From: Campylobacterota bacterium
Lineage (GTDB): Bacteria; Campylobacterota; Campylobacteria; Campylobacterales; Sulfurospirillaceae
Direction of reading: 5' to 3'
NCBI GenBank assembly: GCA_009930355.1
Contig: RZYK01000064.1
Span: 1 to 9,855 of the forward strand
Length of the DNA: 9,855 bases
Part shown: positions 1 to 6,395 of the stretch, one piece after another
How positions within the stretch are numbered: the stretch's first letter is position 1
Layout: every line of letters starts with the position of its first letter
Program-made: the position numbers and the translations under genes
Notes under the pieces: model-generated
What the model was told of the DNA's origin: nothing
Seen by the model: the letters and a program-made list of their open reading frames with translations, nothing else
Database searches by the model: none

Positions 1-10
1 TATCTATTGC

Positions 11-115
11 TCACACAGTATTTAGCATCCGAATGCCAACCGCTGGGGCAACTGCTACCAAGTTTTGGATGATGAGATCTAGTTTTGCACGCTTTAAATG
101 GTCGGTGATTCTCAT
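11..115 (-). CDS. possible 34-residue ORF downstream of the nucleotidyltransferase gene
   Basis: A short open frame begins with ATG ten bases after the stop of the nucleotidyltransferase gene and ends at a TGA, giving a 34-residue peptide that starts MRITDHLKRAKLDLIIQ. The composition is protein-like: an amphipathic basic/leucine-rich start, then an Ala/Val-rich end. No good Shine-Dalgarno sequence precedes it and I recognise no domain. It could be a third small member of the toxin-antitoxin-like operon, the remnant of a longer gene, or chance. Confidence 0.25.
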   Translation of the reverse strand: MRITDHLKRAKLDLIIQNLVAVAPAVGIRMLNTV

Positions 116-125
116 TTAGTACTTT

Positions 126-887
126 TTAGTCGTTAATATATACTTTTTTAAGTGTTGCTACCATCTCCACTTTGTCAATTATTAATGGGTCTGTGATAGA
201 TTTAAAAGCCTTGGCATCGAGTTGTGTTTCTACATGTTCGATAAAGGCATCAAAATCTTCTTTCATCCTTCCAAGAAGTGAAATTTTTTCTTCCCCTGTT
301 ATCAAAAAAGAGAGTTTGAATATATCTCGGCGATGTTTTTTATACTTATCGTCATTTCTTTCTTTTAAATCTCTAAATGCGGACATCTTGAGCATAATCG
401 TTGCTTGGGTATTGGTACATGGGGCGATTGTACTTTTCTCAACATTTTGTTTAATCATCTCAAAATATTCAGGATCTAGCATGATCGCGGAAAGCGAATA
501 GAGTCCTTCCTCGTCATCAATAGGGATAATTCTTTGTTCGCTATCCAATTCTAAATCATTTTCATTAGAGGCAAAAAGCTCTATCTCTTTCGCAAACCCC
601 TCAATGTGTGGCTTAATAAAACGATAATAGATATACTGATCGCGTGAACCTTTTTGAATTTCGTATTGACCTTCTTTGACATATGCTTTGATTTTTTGAG
701 TCATATAAATATTATTGGAAGTTAAGAGCACCAAATCAATGTCATATGTTGCTTTTCCATGCCCTTCTAGTTCACTGTCTAAAAGCATTAAAGTAGCAAA
801 CCCTCCAATGACAACATACTCATCTTCAAAATCTCGGAGATAATCTCTCAAATGATGTAAGCCTGCATAATCGGTTTGTTTCATCAT
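126..887 (-). CDS. AbiEii/MenT-like nucleotidyltransferase, probable toxin of a two-gene module
   Basis: This 253-residue protein shows the hallmarks of the DNA polymerase beta-like nucleotidyltransferase fold. There is a Gly-Gly motif (VIGGFA, residues 26-31), a first acidic pair (T47-Y-D49-I-D51), and a later strand with acidic residues (KEIELFAS, 100-107) that could supply the third metal ligand. A basic/acidic helix follows (K167, R172, then KKHRRDIF at 183-190), the pattern seen in AbiEii-type enzymes. Family members transfer nucleotides to tRNA or protein and act as toxins or abortive-infection effectors; the target here is unknown. Its ATG overlaps the stop of the upstream gene in ATGA, so the two are almost certainly co-translated. 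Two ATGs lie in tandem. The second (position 884) is better spaced from the AAAGGG ribosome site, so the protein may have 252 residues. No membrane segment or signal peptide is visible. Family assignment is fairly sure; the toxin role is inferred from context. Confidence 0.72.
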   Translation of the reverse strand: MMKQTDYAGLHHLRDYLRDFEDEYVVIGGFATLMLLDSELEGHGKATYDIDLVLLTSNNIYMTQKIKAYVKEGQYEIQKGSRDQYIYYRFIKPHIEGFAKEIELFASNENDLELDSEQRIIPIDDEEGLYSLSAIMLDPEYFEMIKQNVEKSTIAPCTNTQATIMLKMSAFRDLKERNDDKYKKHRRDIFKLSFLITGEEKISLLGRMKEDFDAFIEHVETQLDAKAFKSITDPLIIDKVEMVATLKKVYIND

Positions 888-1843
888 AGCCCTTTATATC
901 TAGCTTCGATAGTTTTGAGTGCTTCTTGGGTTCGTTCATCTTCTGTGTGTTTAAAATATCTCAGTAAATAGAGAGGATGCACGGTTTGTTCTTTCGAAAA
1001 AATTGCTGGATTTCGATCCCAAACTTCTATAGCGTAGATAGCATCTTCTTTATCACACACTATTTCTTCCAATAGTTTGGGCAGTTTTGAAGAAAAAGCA
1101 ATAGCTAGGGTTTTCATAGATCCATCCATAAGGGATGAATAGTGTGCTAATGCAGAATAACCGCTAAAGAAAGTTTTTAAAGATGGTAATGTTTTGGTAT
1201 ATGACAAATATTTTAATGGAGAAAGTGCTTCTTTTGCAAGTTTTTCATACACATCGTTACGCGAAATAAAATAAACTTTTTTACTCACACCCTCTTTTTC
1301 AATATGAAGATAGTTCAGTGACTCTAAAACATCTAATGCAATAGAGGTGGCTCTAAGTTCTGTTTGAATCAAACGAGCAACCTCTTTGATCATCATGCCA
1401 TCTTGAATCTGCTCATCTAAATAGCCAATCAAAATAAGGTCTGCATTGGGGGATAGTTTTTGATACTGCTTTGCAGGTAAAATAGAAGGTGTTTGAACTT
1501 GGGTAAACGCAAATGGCATAAAAATTTGGCTATCTACAACAACAAAAGGTACTTGTTTTGACATGAGGCTTTTTTGTACCGTTGGTTTAAGTTTTTCAAA
1601 TACCAAAACTACACGGCATGAAAACAATGCTTCTAGTTTTTTTGCCGCATTATAATGCATTCGTACATCAAAACTACTCTCTTTAACTTTTGCAAAGAGT
1701 ACACCAAAACCATCAACGCTCGTATTGTAAAGTTCATAGGCTGATTTGATATACAGAGGCATTGCAATATTTAATTCTTTGTCTTGAATGCACCATTGTG
1801 TATGGGTCTTAATATAATTGAATAATTGTTCTTTTGTTTTCAT
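884..1843 (-). CDS. winged-helix AbiEi-like partner protein, probable antitoxin/autoregulator
   Basis: A 319-residue soluble protein encoded immediately 5' of the nucleotidyltransferase and overlapping it by four bases. Residues about 45-115 form an alpha/beta domain (GFGVLFAKV, then CRVVLVFEKL and VPFVVVDSQIFMPFAF) that looks like a small nuclease-like or sensor fold. Residues about 145-195 look like a MarR-type winged helix (MIKEVARLIQTELRATSIALDVLE as helices, then a KKVYFIS wing). The C-terminal third contains SGYSALAHYSSL (227-238) and a VHPLYLLRYF...DERTQEAL stretch (288-309), which I associate with AbiEi-like antitoxin families. In classical AbiEi the winged helix is N-terminal, whereas here it is central after an extra domain. 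The likely role is to bind the operon's own promoter and neutralise the partner, but that is inference. The ATG at 1843 has no strong Shine-Dalgarno sequence and directly abuts an inverted-repeat arm. Confidence 0.6.
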   Translation of the reverse strand: MKTKEQLFNYIKTHTQWCIQDKELNIAMPLYIKSAYELYNTSVDGFGVLFAKVKESSFDVRMHYNAAKKLEALFSCRVVLVFEKLKPTVQKSLMSKQVPFVVVDSQIFMPFAFTQVQTPSILPAKQYQKLSPNADLILIGYLDEQIQDGMMIKEVARLIQTELRATSIALDVLESLNYLHIEKEGVSKKVYFISRNDVYEKLAKEALSPLKYLSYTKTLPSLKTFFSGYSALAHYSSLMDGSMKTLAIAFSSKLPKLLEEIVCDKEDAIYAIEVWDRNPAIFSKEQTVHPLYLLRYFKHTEDERTQEALKTIEARYKGL

Positions 1844-1919
1844 AGTCTTATATTAACATAAAAAATATTTAATTTACAATAAATGTAAATAATATTCATT
1901 TAATGTATATATAAGACTA
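1843..1919 (-). promoter_or_regulatory. inverted repeats upstream of the AbiEi-like/nucleotidyltransferase operon
   Basis: Two nested symmetries lie between the start codon at 1843 and position 1919. The outer one is an exact 11-bp inverted repeat, TAGTCTTATAT at 1843-1853 and ATATAAGACTA at 1909-1919, separated by 55 bases; its inner arm runs into the ATG. The inner one is a 19-bp interrupted palindrome, ATTTACA-ATAAA-TGTAAAT, at 1872-1890. The region is very AT-rich and probably carries the promoter, though no -35/-10 pair stands out. The symmetry fits autoregulation by the winged-helix protein; no binding is shown. Confidence 0.45.
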
Positions 1920-1986
1920 ATTCACTGTAATTTGAGAGAATTCTAATGCTTTAGCTTTAAATGATATAAAGCTGGGTCTTATTGTT

Positions 1987-2022
1987 TGCATCATCTATTC
2001 TCTCATATGGAAGATGACTGCA
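1987..2022. other. imperfect hairpin in the gap between two operons
   Basis: TGCATCATCT at 1987-1996 can pair with AGATGA-c-TGCA at 2012-2022, giving a ten-pair stem with one bulged base. No T-run follows on either strand, so it is not a convincing intrinsic terminator. Otherwise the 221-base gap (1844-2064) shows no gene. Its other features are the inverted repeats close to the 1843 start, a 9-bp repeat TGAGAGAAT/ATTCTCTCA at 1933-1941 and 1997-2005, and a TAAACA-G-TGTTTA palindrome at 2055-2067 over the stop of the 101-residue gene. Confidence 0.25.
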
Positions 2023-2064
2023 TTCAAGAATATGTGGCAAAACCAACAACTTTCTAAACAGTGT

Positions 2065-2370
2065 TTAATCACCCAAATCATTTTTTGGGTTTTCTAACGA
2101 TTGCTTCATTTTCTCTTGGAATTCCCATCTCATATCTTCTGAGCATATGCCATTGATATAGCCAATCGTTTTATGTTTAGAATTGTTGATACCAAAAATT
2201 TCTTGTAGATGAAATACCAAATCTCTAAAACATTCAAACTCTTCTTTCGTGGAATCATGTAAATTGTATTCCTTTTCTTGAACGACAATTTTTTGTTCAA
2301 TATGCTCTTCATTTTCTGCAGGCAGTGTTATAATATACCCATTACTCGCTTTTTCTATTTCTAGTTTCAT
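2065..2370 (-). CDS. hypothetical 101-residue protein, translationally coupled to the ParB-fold gene
   Basis: A small acidic soluble protein of unknown function. The N-terminal third (residues 1-32) reads as two or three beta strands (LEIEKASNGYIITLP, then EQKIVVQEKE). Residues about 42-62 form a predicted helix (EEFECFRDLVFHLQEIFGI), followed by NSKHKTIGY. This layout, M-K-x-E-I-x-x-x-x-N-G-Y-I-x-T then a helix ending in FG and a SKH/SKY turn, recalls small proteins often met in phage gene clusters. That is recollection of a pattern, not a database match. The start is well supported: GGAGG lies four bases before the ATG, which overlaps the upstream stop as ATGA. Tight coupling suggests it acts with the ParB-fold protein. 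Confidence 0.6.
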   Translation of the reverse strand: MKLEIEKASNGYIITLPAENEEHIEQKIVVQEKEYNLHDSTKEEFECFRDLVFHLQEIFGINNSKHKTIGYINGICSEDMRWEFQEKMKQSLENPKNDLGD

Positions 2371-2822
2371 GCATCCTCCAACTTAGAATTCCAATACTTC
2401 ACAAAACACGCATAGCCTTTTTGATCGTAAAAATAGGGGACCAGCTCTTCACCGTAAATTTTATACGAATTGATTGTCTTTTTTCCCTCTCTCAAGGCTT
2501 TTTCAAATCGATGATTACCATCTATGATTTCAAATTTTCCTATTTTTATTTCTGCTTGAATGATTGGCTTTGAAGTGTCTGCAATTTTTAGATGATTTTC
2601 ATCCAAAGAATCTGGACTATGATAATGTGTTTTTATCCATTTTTCAAGATTGATTCTTTGTTTTTTGGGTTTAAAGTGACCGCTTTTAATATCTTCTAGT
2701 ATTTTTGATATAAAAAACGTAAACACGCCATTAGGATAAATTTCTATCTCTTCGCCGACCTGTTGCTTGGGAATATAATTTTTTAAAAGTTTAAGGCTTC
2801 GTGGGTGTTTTATTTTTTTCAT
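2367..2822 (-). CDS. small ParB/sulfiredoxin-fold protein
   Basis: About 151 residues from the ATG at 2822; an in-frame GTG at 2828 would add two. The diagnostic stretch is KIGKFEIIDGNHRFEKALREGKK, with the core DGNHRFEKA about 30 codons before an aromatic C-terminal tail. It matches the conserved turn-helix of the ParB N-terminal/sulfiredoxin-like fold (IDGxHRxxAA in many ParB-nuclease-domain proteins). In partition ParB this fold binds CTP; in stand-alone relatives it is found in nuclease-like and DNA-modification proteins. The sulfiredoxin cysteine is absent and there is no helix-turn-helix or C-terminal ParB domain, so this is not a second partition protein. It begins 55 bases after the hipA stop on the same strand with no visible terminator between, so it may be read through from the hip promoter. 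A ribosome site is not obvious. Function unknown. Confidence 0.62.
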   Translation of the reverse strand: MKKIKHPRSLKLLKNYIPKQQVGEEIEIYPNGVFTFFISKILEDIKSGHFKPKKQRINLEKWIKTHYHSPDSLDENHLKIADTSKPIIQAEIKIGKFEIIDGNHRFEKALREGKKTINSYKIYGEELVPYFYDQKGYACFVKYWNSKLEDA

Positions 2823-2877
2823 AGACACGCTATCAAGCCCAAACGATCTTTCTCTTTGTCATCACACACTCTATTAC

Positions 2878-4128
2878 CTAATACTCAAGTGAAAACGGAT
2901 TTAAAAATTGACGACCCCAGAAAAAAGACTTGTCTACTTCTGCAAGGCTCGCTTCATCACACACGCTATCCCAATGGTTGCGAATATTCTCTTGAAACGT
3001 ATTAAATATTTCAATGGCTTCTTTTTCTGAAAGTAAAAAGTGATGGGCAGCCATCAGGCAGGTTTTGAGTTGGCTATATCCATTGTTGCCAATGATTTTC
3101 ATGGCCTGTGTTGATTCATTTCCCGTACGCGCCTGTGGGCAAATATCATACGCAGGAGTCAGCGTCAACTCTTTTCCATCCCAAAAAGCGGCGTGATTTC
3201 TGGCATGATCATCATTATTCCCACACAATATATTAAACACCACTCTTCCAAAAAGTTCCTTTAGCGTTTTCTTTGGTTCAATAAAGCGCACTCGTATCAT
3301 GTGCGCAAAATCTTCATAACTTGCATAGCGTGCGCTCATGTCACTTAAGCCAAACAGTGTCAGTGCTGAAACCATGGATTTACGTGTCCATCCTGATTCT
3401 ATTTTAGATCGATCAAACCTCTCAATCAATAGAACATCTTTGCCTAATGCTTGAACCAATTTTACGGGAGCAACGTTTAATCCGCAAAGTGCTGCTAATC
3501 GCATCGCAAGGTATTCCGCTTTTACGACACTGTACGTATCATTAGTTGCTGAGAATTTTGCAATATATTTTGAGGTGCCACTTTCAATTAATGCTTTAGG
3601 TCTGGCCCCTCCTATTGAACTTCCATGAAACAATGCTTGGTCTAAATCAGCAGAAAGGGGAATACCTTTTTCTACACGCTGGGCAGATTCTAATAATTCT
3701 TCTAAAGATGCATTCTGCGAGGATCTTGGAATATATTCTTTAGGAGAGTACTGAAAATCAAGAGCACCTATACGATCTGAACCAGACTCGAGCAAATAGG
3801 TCATTTCATCTAAAACCGCGGTATCGGTATCAATCCCCTTTAGTCCCATTTTACGATTGATAATCACACGCCTTCCCCATGCATCCGGCGCAGCATCTCG
3901 AATGCAACTAGGCATATCTAATCCATTAAGAAGCGGCAAGATTCCTGATTGTAATGGAAGCTCAGGCTCATAAATCGCAAGTGCCTCTGGTCGTTCCAGA
4001 TAACTTTTACCGTAGTTAAACGTTATATATTTCCCTTGGGCTTCAAGTTTTCCAGCAACAACAGGTTCTGTTGCCCCTGGAAGCCAAATCCAGACATAAG
4101 CTTCTGTGTTCTCTTTCTTAGAAGCCAT
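2878..4128 (-). CDS. hipA: HipA-type serine/threonine kinase toxin
   Basis: A full-length 416-residue HipA-family kinase (E. coli HipA has 440). The N-terminal HipA-coupled domain spans about residues 10-110. The Gly-rich, Ser-containing loop GSSIGGARPK (169-178) corresponds to the loop of regulatory autophosphorylation in HipA. K191 in YIAKF is the likely ATP-contacting lysine, and LLIERFDR lies at 233-240. The catalytic loop is GNNDDHARN (303-311), with D306 the probable catalytic aspartate and N311 a metal ligand. The DFG-like motif is PAYDI, with D328. All key residues look intact, so it should be active. Known HipA/HipT kinases phosphorylate aminoacyl-tRNA synthetases and induce growth arrest; the substrate here cannot be read from sequence. 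The ATG overlaps the end of hipB by 11 bases, the usual antitoxin-first arrangement. Confidence 0.93.
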   Translation of the reverse strand: MASKKENTEAYVWIWLPGATEPVVAGKLEAQGKYITFNYGKSYLERPEALAIYEPELPLQSGILPLLNGLDMPSCIRDAAPDAWGRRVIINRKMGLKGIDTDTAVLDEMTYLLESGSDRIGALDFQYSPKEYIPRSSQNASLEELLESAQRVEKGIPLSADLDQALFHGSSIGGARPKALIESGTSKYIAKFSATNDTYSVVKAEYLAMRLAALCGLNVAPVKLVQALGKDVLLIERFDRSKIESGWTRKSMVSALTLFGLSDMSARYASYEDFAHMIRVRFIEPKKTLKELFGRVVFNILCGNNDDHARNHAAFWDGKELTLTPAYDICPQARTGNESTQAMKIIGNNGYSQLKTCLMAAHHFLLSEKEAIEIFNTFQENIRNHWDSVCDEASLAEVDKSFFWGRQFLNPFSLEY

Positions 4129-4450
4129 CGTCTACAACTTTTTTGGGATTTCTAACTCTTTGTGGTAAGAGTTGAATTTTACTTTGAATCAATTCTATGT
4201 TGTGAGAAAGATGGTGATTGTCTTGCTCAAACAGTGGCACCCCAACAATTGTTGCTACCTCAAAAACAAGACCAATGGCGGGTTTCATATCACCATTCTC
4301 AATTCTTTGAAGCGTCTCGCGTGTGATTCCGGCACGCTCTGCCAAATTGGCTGAAGACCATTTGCGATTTTTTCGAGCAAGCTTTATCTGCTGGCCTATC
4401 AAAAAAGCTGCCTCTTGTGCATACGTAGAGTACACTCTTTTTTTTACCAT
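4118..4450 (-). CDS. hipB: HipB-type XRE-family antitoxin
   Basis: A 110-residue protein with a Cro/C1-type (HTH_3) DNA-binding domain at about residues 16-72: IGQQIKLARKNRKWSSANLAERAG, then ITRETLQRIENGDMKPA as the recognition region. It lies directly upstream of and overlaps hipA, so it is the cognate antitoxin and operon repressor. The tail (about 73-110) is longer than the HTH core needs and could contact the kinase. AGGA lies six bases before the ATG, and a strong promoter and palindrome sit just upstream. Family and pairing are clear; the mode of neutralisation (binding to the kinase, operator-bound complexes) is known only from relatives. Confidence 0.9.
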   Translation of the reverse strand: MVKKRVYSTYAQEAAFLIGQQIKLARKNRKWSSANLAERAGITRETLQRIENGDMKPAIGLVFEVATIVGVPLFEQDNHHLSHNIELIQSKIQLLPQRVRNPKKVVDDGF

Positions 4451-4479
4451 TTTTTATCCTAAATGTCTTTTATAGCTAT

Positions 4480-4528
4480 CATTAAATATATTAATGCAAA
4501 TTTTAGCAGACATTTTAATCTTTGTCAA
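4480..4528 (-). promoter_or_regulatory. hipBA promoter with overlapping palindromic operator
   Basis: Read on the minus strand there is TTGACA (4523-4528), a 17-base spacer, and TAAAAT (4500-4505), a near-consensus sigma70 promoter. Immediately downstream, where transcription should start, is the interrupted palindrome CATTAA-ATATA-TTAATG (4480-4496). Its position over the start site is what a HipB operator would need. It does not resemble the E. coli HipB box TATCC-N8-GGATA. Confidence 0.65.
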
Positions 4529-4611
4529 AAGGGATTAAATACAACTCATATGTGCTATTTTAAAGTATGGGCATTAATTGTTTAAAAATCCAACTATTCA
4601 AGATTACTTAA

Positions 4612-4624
4612 TTGTTCCGAACAA
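4612..4624. repeat. 13-bp palindrome TTGTTC-C-GAACAA
   Basis: A perfect 6-bp-arm palindrome nine bases beyond the stop of the possible 50-residue ORF and about 85 bases upstream of the hipBA -35 box. It could be a regulator site or a tiny hairpin; neither is supported by anything else. Confidence 0.2.
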
Positions 4625-4633
4625 GGTGTACTA

Positions 4634-4786
4634 TTATTCATCTATAGACTCTTTTGCACAGATTTTTTTGATAGTTTCAAAATCATCCTCTTCTGCATTT
4701 TGTATCATTTCAATTAAATGACGAATTTTCAAAAAACTATTTCTAAATTTGCGTAGCGAATTTACTTTAAAATCGAGTTGCCACAT
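4634..4786 (-). CDS. possible 50-residue hypothetical protein or 3' end of a decayed gene
   Basis: An ATG-initiated frame encodes a 50-residue peptide beginning MWQLDFKVNSLRKFRNSF and ending with an acidic/basic helix (EMIQNAEEDDFETIKKICAKES). The composition is that of a real soluble protein. The same frame stays open a further 16 codons upstream of the ATG before a TGA at 4835-4837, and no Shine-Dalgarno sequence precedes the ATG. It may therefore be the surviving C-terminus of a larger broken gene rather than an intact small gene. I recognise no family. Confidence 0.35.
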   Translation of the reverse strand: MWQLDFKVNSLRKFRNSFLKIRHLIEMIQNAEEDDFETIKKICAKESIDE

Positions 4787-4931
4787 TACATACAAAACGC
4801 GTAGAGTTTTGTGGGTACATTTGGCATACTCGCTTCAAGTAGCTTTTCCTAACGCGAAAAGTTCAACGTAAATTTGTAGTAAATATTACATGTACTCTTG
4901 ATGTTACCATTTAGAAAACCTTTTGACGTTT

Positions 4932-5116
4932 TTACTTCTCTAATACTTCATCATCTGATTTTACTGTTTTGTGATTGCTTTGACATAAAGCATCAAATAC
5001 CAATGGCTGTTTTGGATACCTGCATATGAATCTCTCAAAAATAGCCCGTAAATCAATTTTTCATAAAAACAATACCTAAATATACCAAAAGCGATTAAAA
5101 TCGATTCTAGAGCTTT
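4932..5116 (-). pseudogene. degenerate coding-like fragments between hipBA and the WYL regulator
   Basis: Two overlapping minus-strand frames look protein-like but are short and lack starts. One (4961-5116) is open for 51 codons after an in-frame TAG and reads KALESILIAFGIFRYCFYEK and onward. The other (4932-5060) is open for 42 codons after a TGA and reads KIDLRAIFERFICRYPKQPL, ending SDDEVLEK before TAA. They cannot both be coding, and a frameshift between them is the simplest explanation. The 744-base space from 4451 to 5194 therefore holds the hipBA promoter, one small ORF candidate and apparent remains of a displaced gene. I could not assign a family. Confidence 0.3.
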
Positions 5117-5194
5117 CTAGCCATCAAAAAACACTCATTTAAAAGCAGCGTGCAAACGATAATGTGTGAGGAGTAAAATGAGGTTGAGCGTTTT

Positions 5195-6115
5195 TTAGAG
5201 CAATACCTGTTTTTCTAAAAAGGCTTTGGTCTGAAAAAGCACACTCTCTTGTAAAGCTTTAGGAGAGATCACACGGATATGCGGAATCCATTTGAAGATG
5301 GTGGAGAGAATCTCTTTTTCATTCGTAATTTCTAGACTAAGATAAAAGGTTCCACAGGCAAGTTCTTGGACAATCTTTTGCGTAGGAGCAATGGGGTGAT
5401 CAAGCATATAACGTTTTATCTCAGCACTGATCTCTAAAATGACTTCATAGGGTTCCACATTGGGATTAAACCAGGCATTAATCGCTTTATCCAATCGTTT
5501 GGCTAAGGTAGTGTCTTTTTCAAAATGATCTTCATGCAAACAAAGATCTTTCATGCGTGCAATATGAAAAGTTTTAATTCTTCCATCAATCACCTCTTCA
5601 CACAACAAATACCAATACCCATCAAAACTCACCACACGATAGGGTTTTACCAACCGGTATTGGTTCTTATGAAAAAACTGCACCAATCGTGATTCATCAA
5701 TCGCTTTTTCTAAAGTATCAAATAATCCAGAGATGACACTCATATCTTCAAAAGATAAGCGGGTATAAAAAACTGAGGAGTGAGAATCAGAGAGTTTACT
5801 GAGTAATCCTTCCGAGCGTTTTGCAAAAGAAGCGCCAAGTCCACTAGAGAATGTTTTTAAAATATCCAACACTAAAATATCTTCAACCGCCCTACTCTTC
5901 TCCAAATGATGGCCTTCCATCATCTTCCATCCATTGCCCAAGCGATGAATGGGAAAGCGGGTTACTAAGCGTTCATTAAAATCTCTTTGAATGGTTTTAG
6001 TGGAGACATTGAACTCTTTGGCAAGATCGTCTTTGTATAATATTTCTCCATCATTCAATCGACCAAGAATGCTCATTAAACGGTACAGGATTTTATCGTA
6101 GTCGTGTTGCTGCAT
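5195..6115 (-). CDS. WYL-domain transcriptional regulator (HTH-WYL-WCX)
   Basis: A 306-residue regulator if started at the ATG at 6115. The longest frame starts at 6142 and has 315 residues. Numbered in the long form: a DeoR/HTH_11-like helix-turn-helix at about 17-60 (YKDDLAKEFNVSTKTIQRDFNE), a WYL domain at about 145-210 with the eponymous W177-Y178-L179 in GYWYLLC and a conserved arginine in FHIARM, and a WCX-type C-terminus at about 228-310. WYL proteins are ligand-sensing regulators, often of defence or DNA-damage genes; some sense nucleic acids. I prefer the internal ATG because AGGAAG precedes it closely, whereas the 6142 ATG has no ribosome site and lies inside a TATAAT box. No target operon is adjacent: its 5' neighbour is the replication gene and its 3' neighbour is degenerate sequence. 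Confidence 0.85.
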   Translation of the reverse strand: MQQHDYDKILYRLMSILGRLNDGEILYKDDLAKEFNVSTKTIQRDFNERLVTRFPIHRLGNGWKMMEGHHLEKSRAVEDILVLDILKTFSSGLGASFAKRSEGLLSKLSDSHSSVFYTRLSFEDMSVISGLFDTLEKAIDESRLVQFFHKNQYRLVKPYRVVSFDGYWYLLCEEVIDGRIKTFHIARMKDLCLHEDHFEKDTTLAKRLDKAINAWFNPNVEPYEVILEISAEIKRYMLDHPIAPTQKIVQELACGTFYLSLEITNEKEILSTIFKWIPHIRVISPKALQESVLFQTKAFLEKQVLL

Positions 6116-6140
6116 TGCCCTCTTCCTTTTTGCTGTAGCC

Positions 6141-6146
6141 ATTATA
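6141..6146 (-). promoter_or_regulatory. -10 box of the WYL regulator gene
   Basis: TATAAT on the minus strand overlaps the upstream candidate start codon at 6142. Transcription would begin near 6134, downstream of that ATG, leaving the ATG at 6115 with its AGGAAG ribosome site as the usable start. No convincing -35 is seen 17 bases upstream. Confidence 0.45.
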
Positions 6147-6238
6147 CAAAATCTCTTCTACAAACCACCCTCCCCTCGTTGAAAGCAGTAAGGGCTTTTA
6201 TGCTTCATGAAACAATGGTCCAAAAATCACATACTTAG

Positions 6239-6255
6239 TTTTCCCATAATGAGGA
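6239..6255 (-). repeat. inverted single iteron
   Basis: On the minus strand this reads TCCTCATTATGGGAAAA, which fits the consensus TCCTCA-NNN-TRRGAAAA of the direct iterons fully, but in opposite orientation and 140 bases from the main block. It bounds the AT-rich stretch on the side away from rep. Confidence 0.75.
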
Positions 6256-6395
6256 CTTTGATATAAAATCAAATGGTTATAATCAAAAAAAGACAACATA
6301 TTTGGTTTCAAAGTAAAAAAAATGTTGTAAAAAGGCTATTTTTGGCGCTATTCTACCTATATTTTGTGTAGATATTTCCCGAACAACAACAGAAG

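Noticed and set aside
172..501. 109-codon plus-strand open frame
   Set aside because: It lies entirely antisense to the nucleotidyltransferase gene; the minus-strand frame carries recognisable motifs and the plus-strand product does not.
1933..2005. 9-bp inverted repeat TGAGAGAAT/ATTCTCTCA as an operator
   Set aside because: The arms are 55 bases apart, with no gene start or promoter beside them; likely chance in AT-rich sequence.
2130..2312. 60-codon minus-strand open frame
   Set aside because: It overlaps the better-supported 101-residue gene in another frame and has no ribosome site or coupling.
2805..3005. 66-codon plus-strand open frame across the hipA end
   Set aside because: It is mostly antisense to hipA, with no motif and no good ribosome site.
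4172..4354. 60-codon plus-strand open frame
   Set aside because: It is antisense to hipB, whose helix-turn-helix is clear.
4555..5194. Insertion sequence
   Set aside because: No paired terminal inverted repeats, target duplication or recognisable transposase motif was found in the degenerate region.
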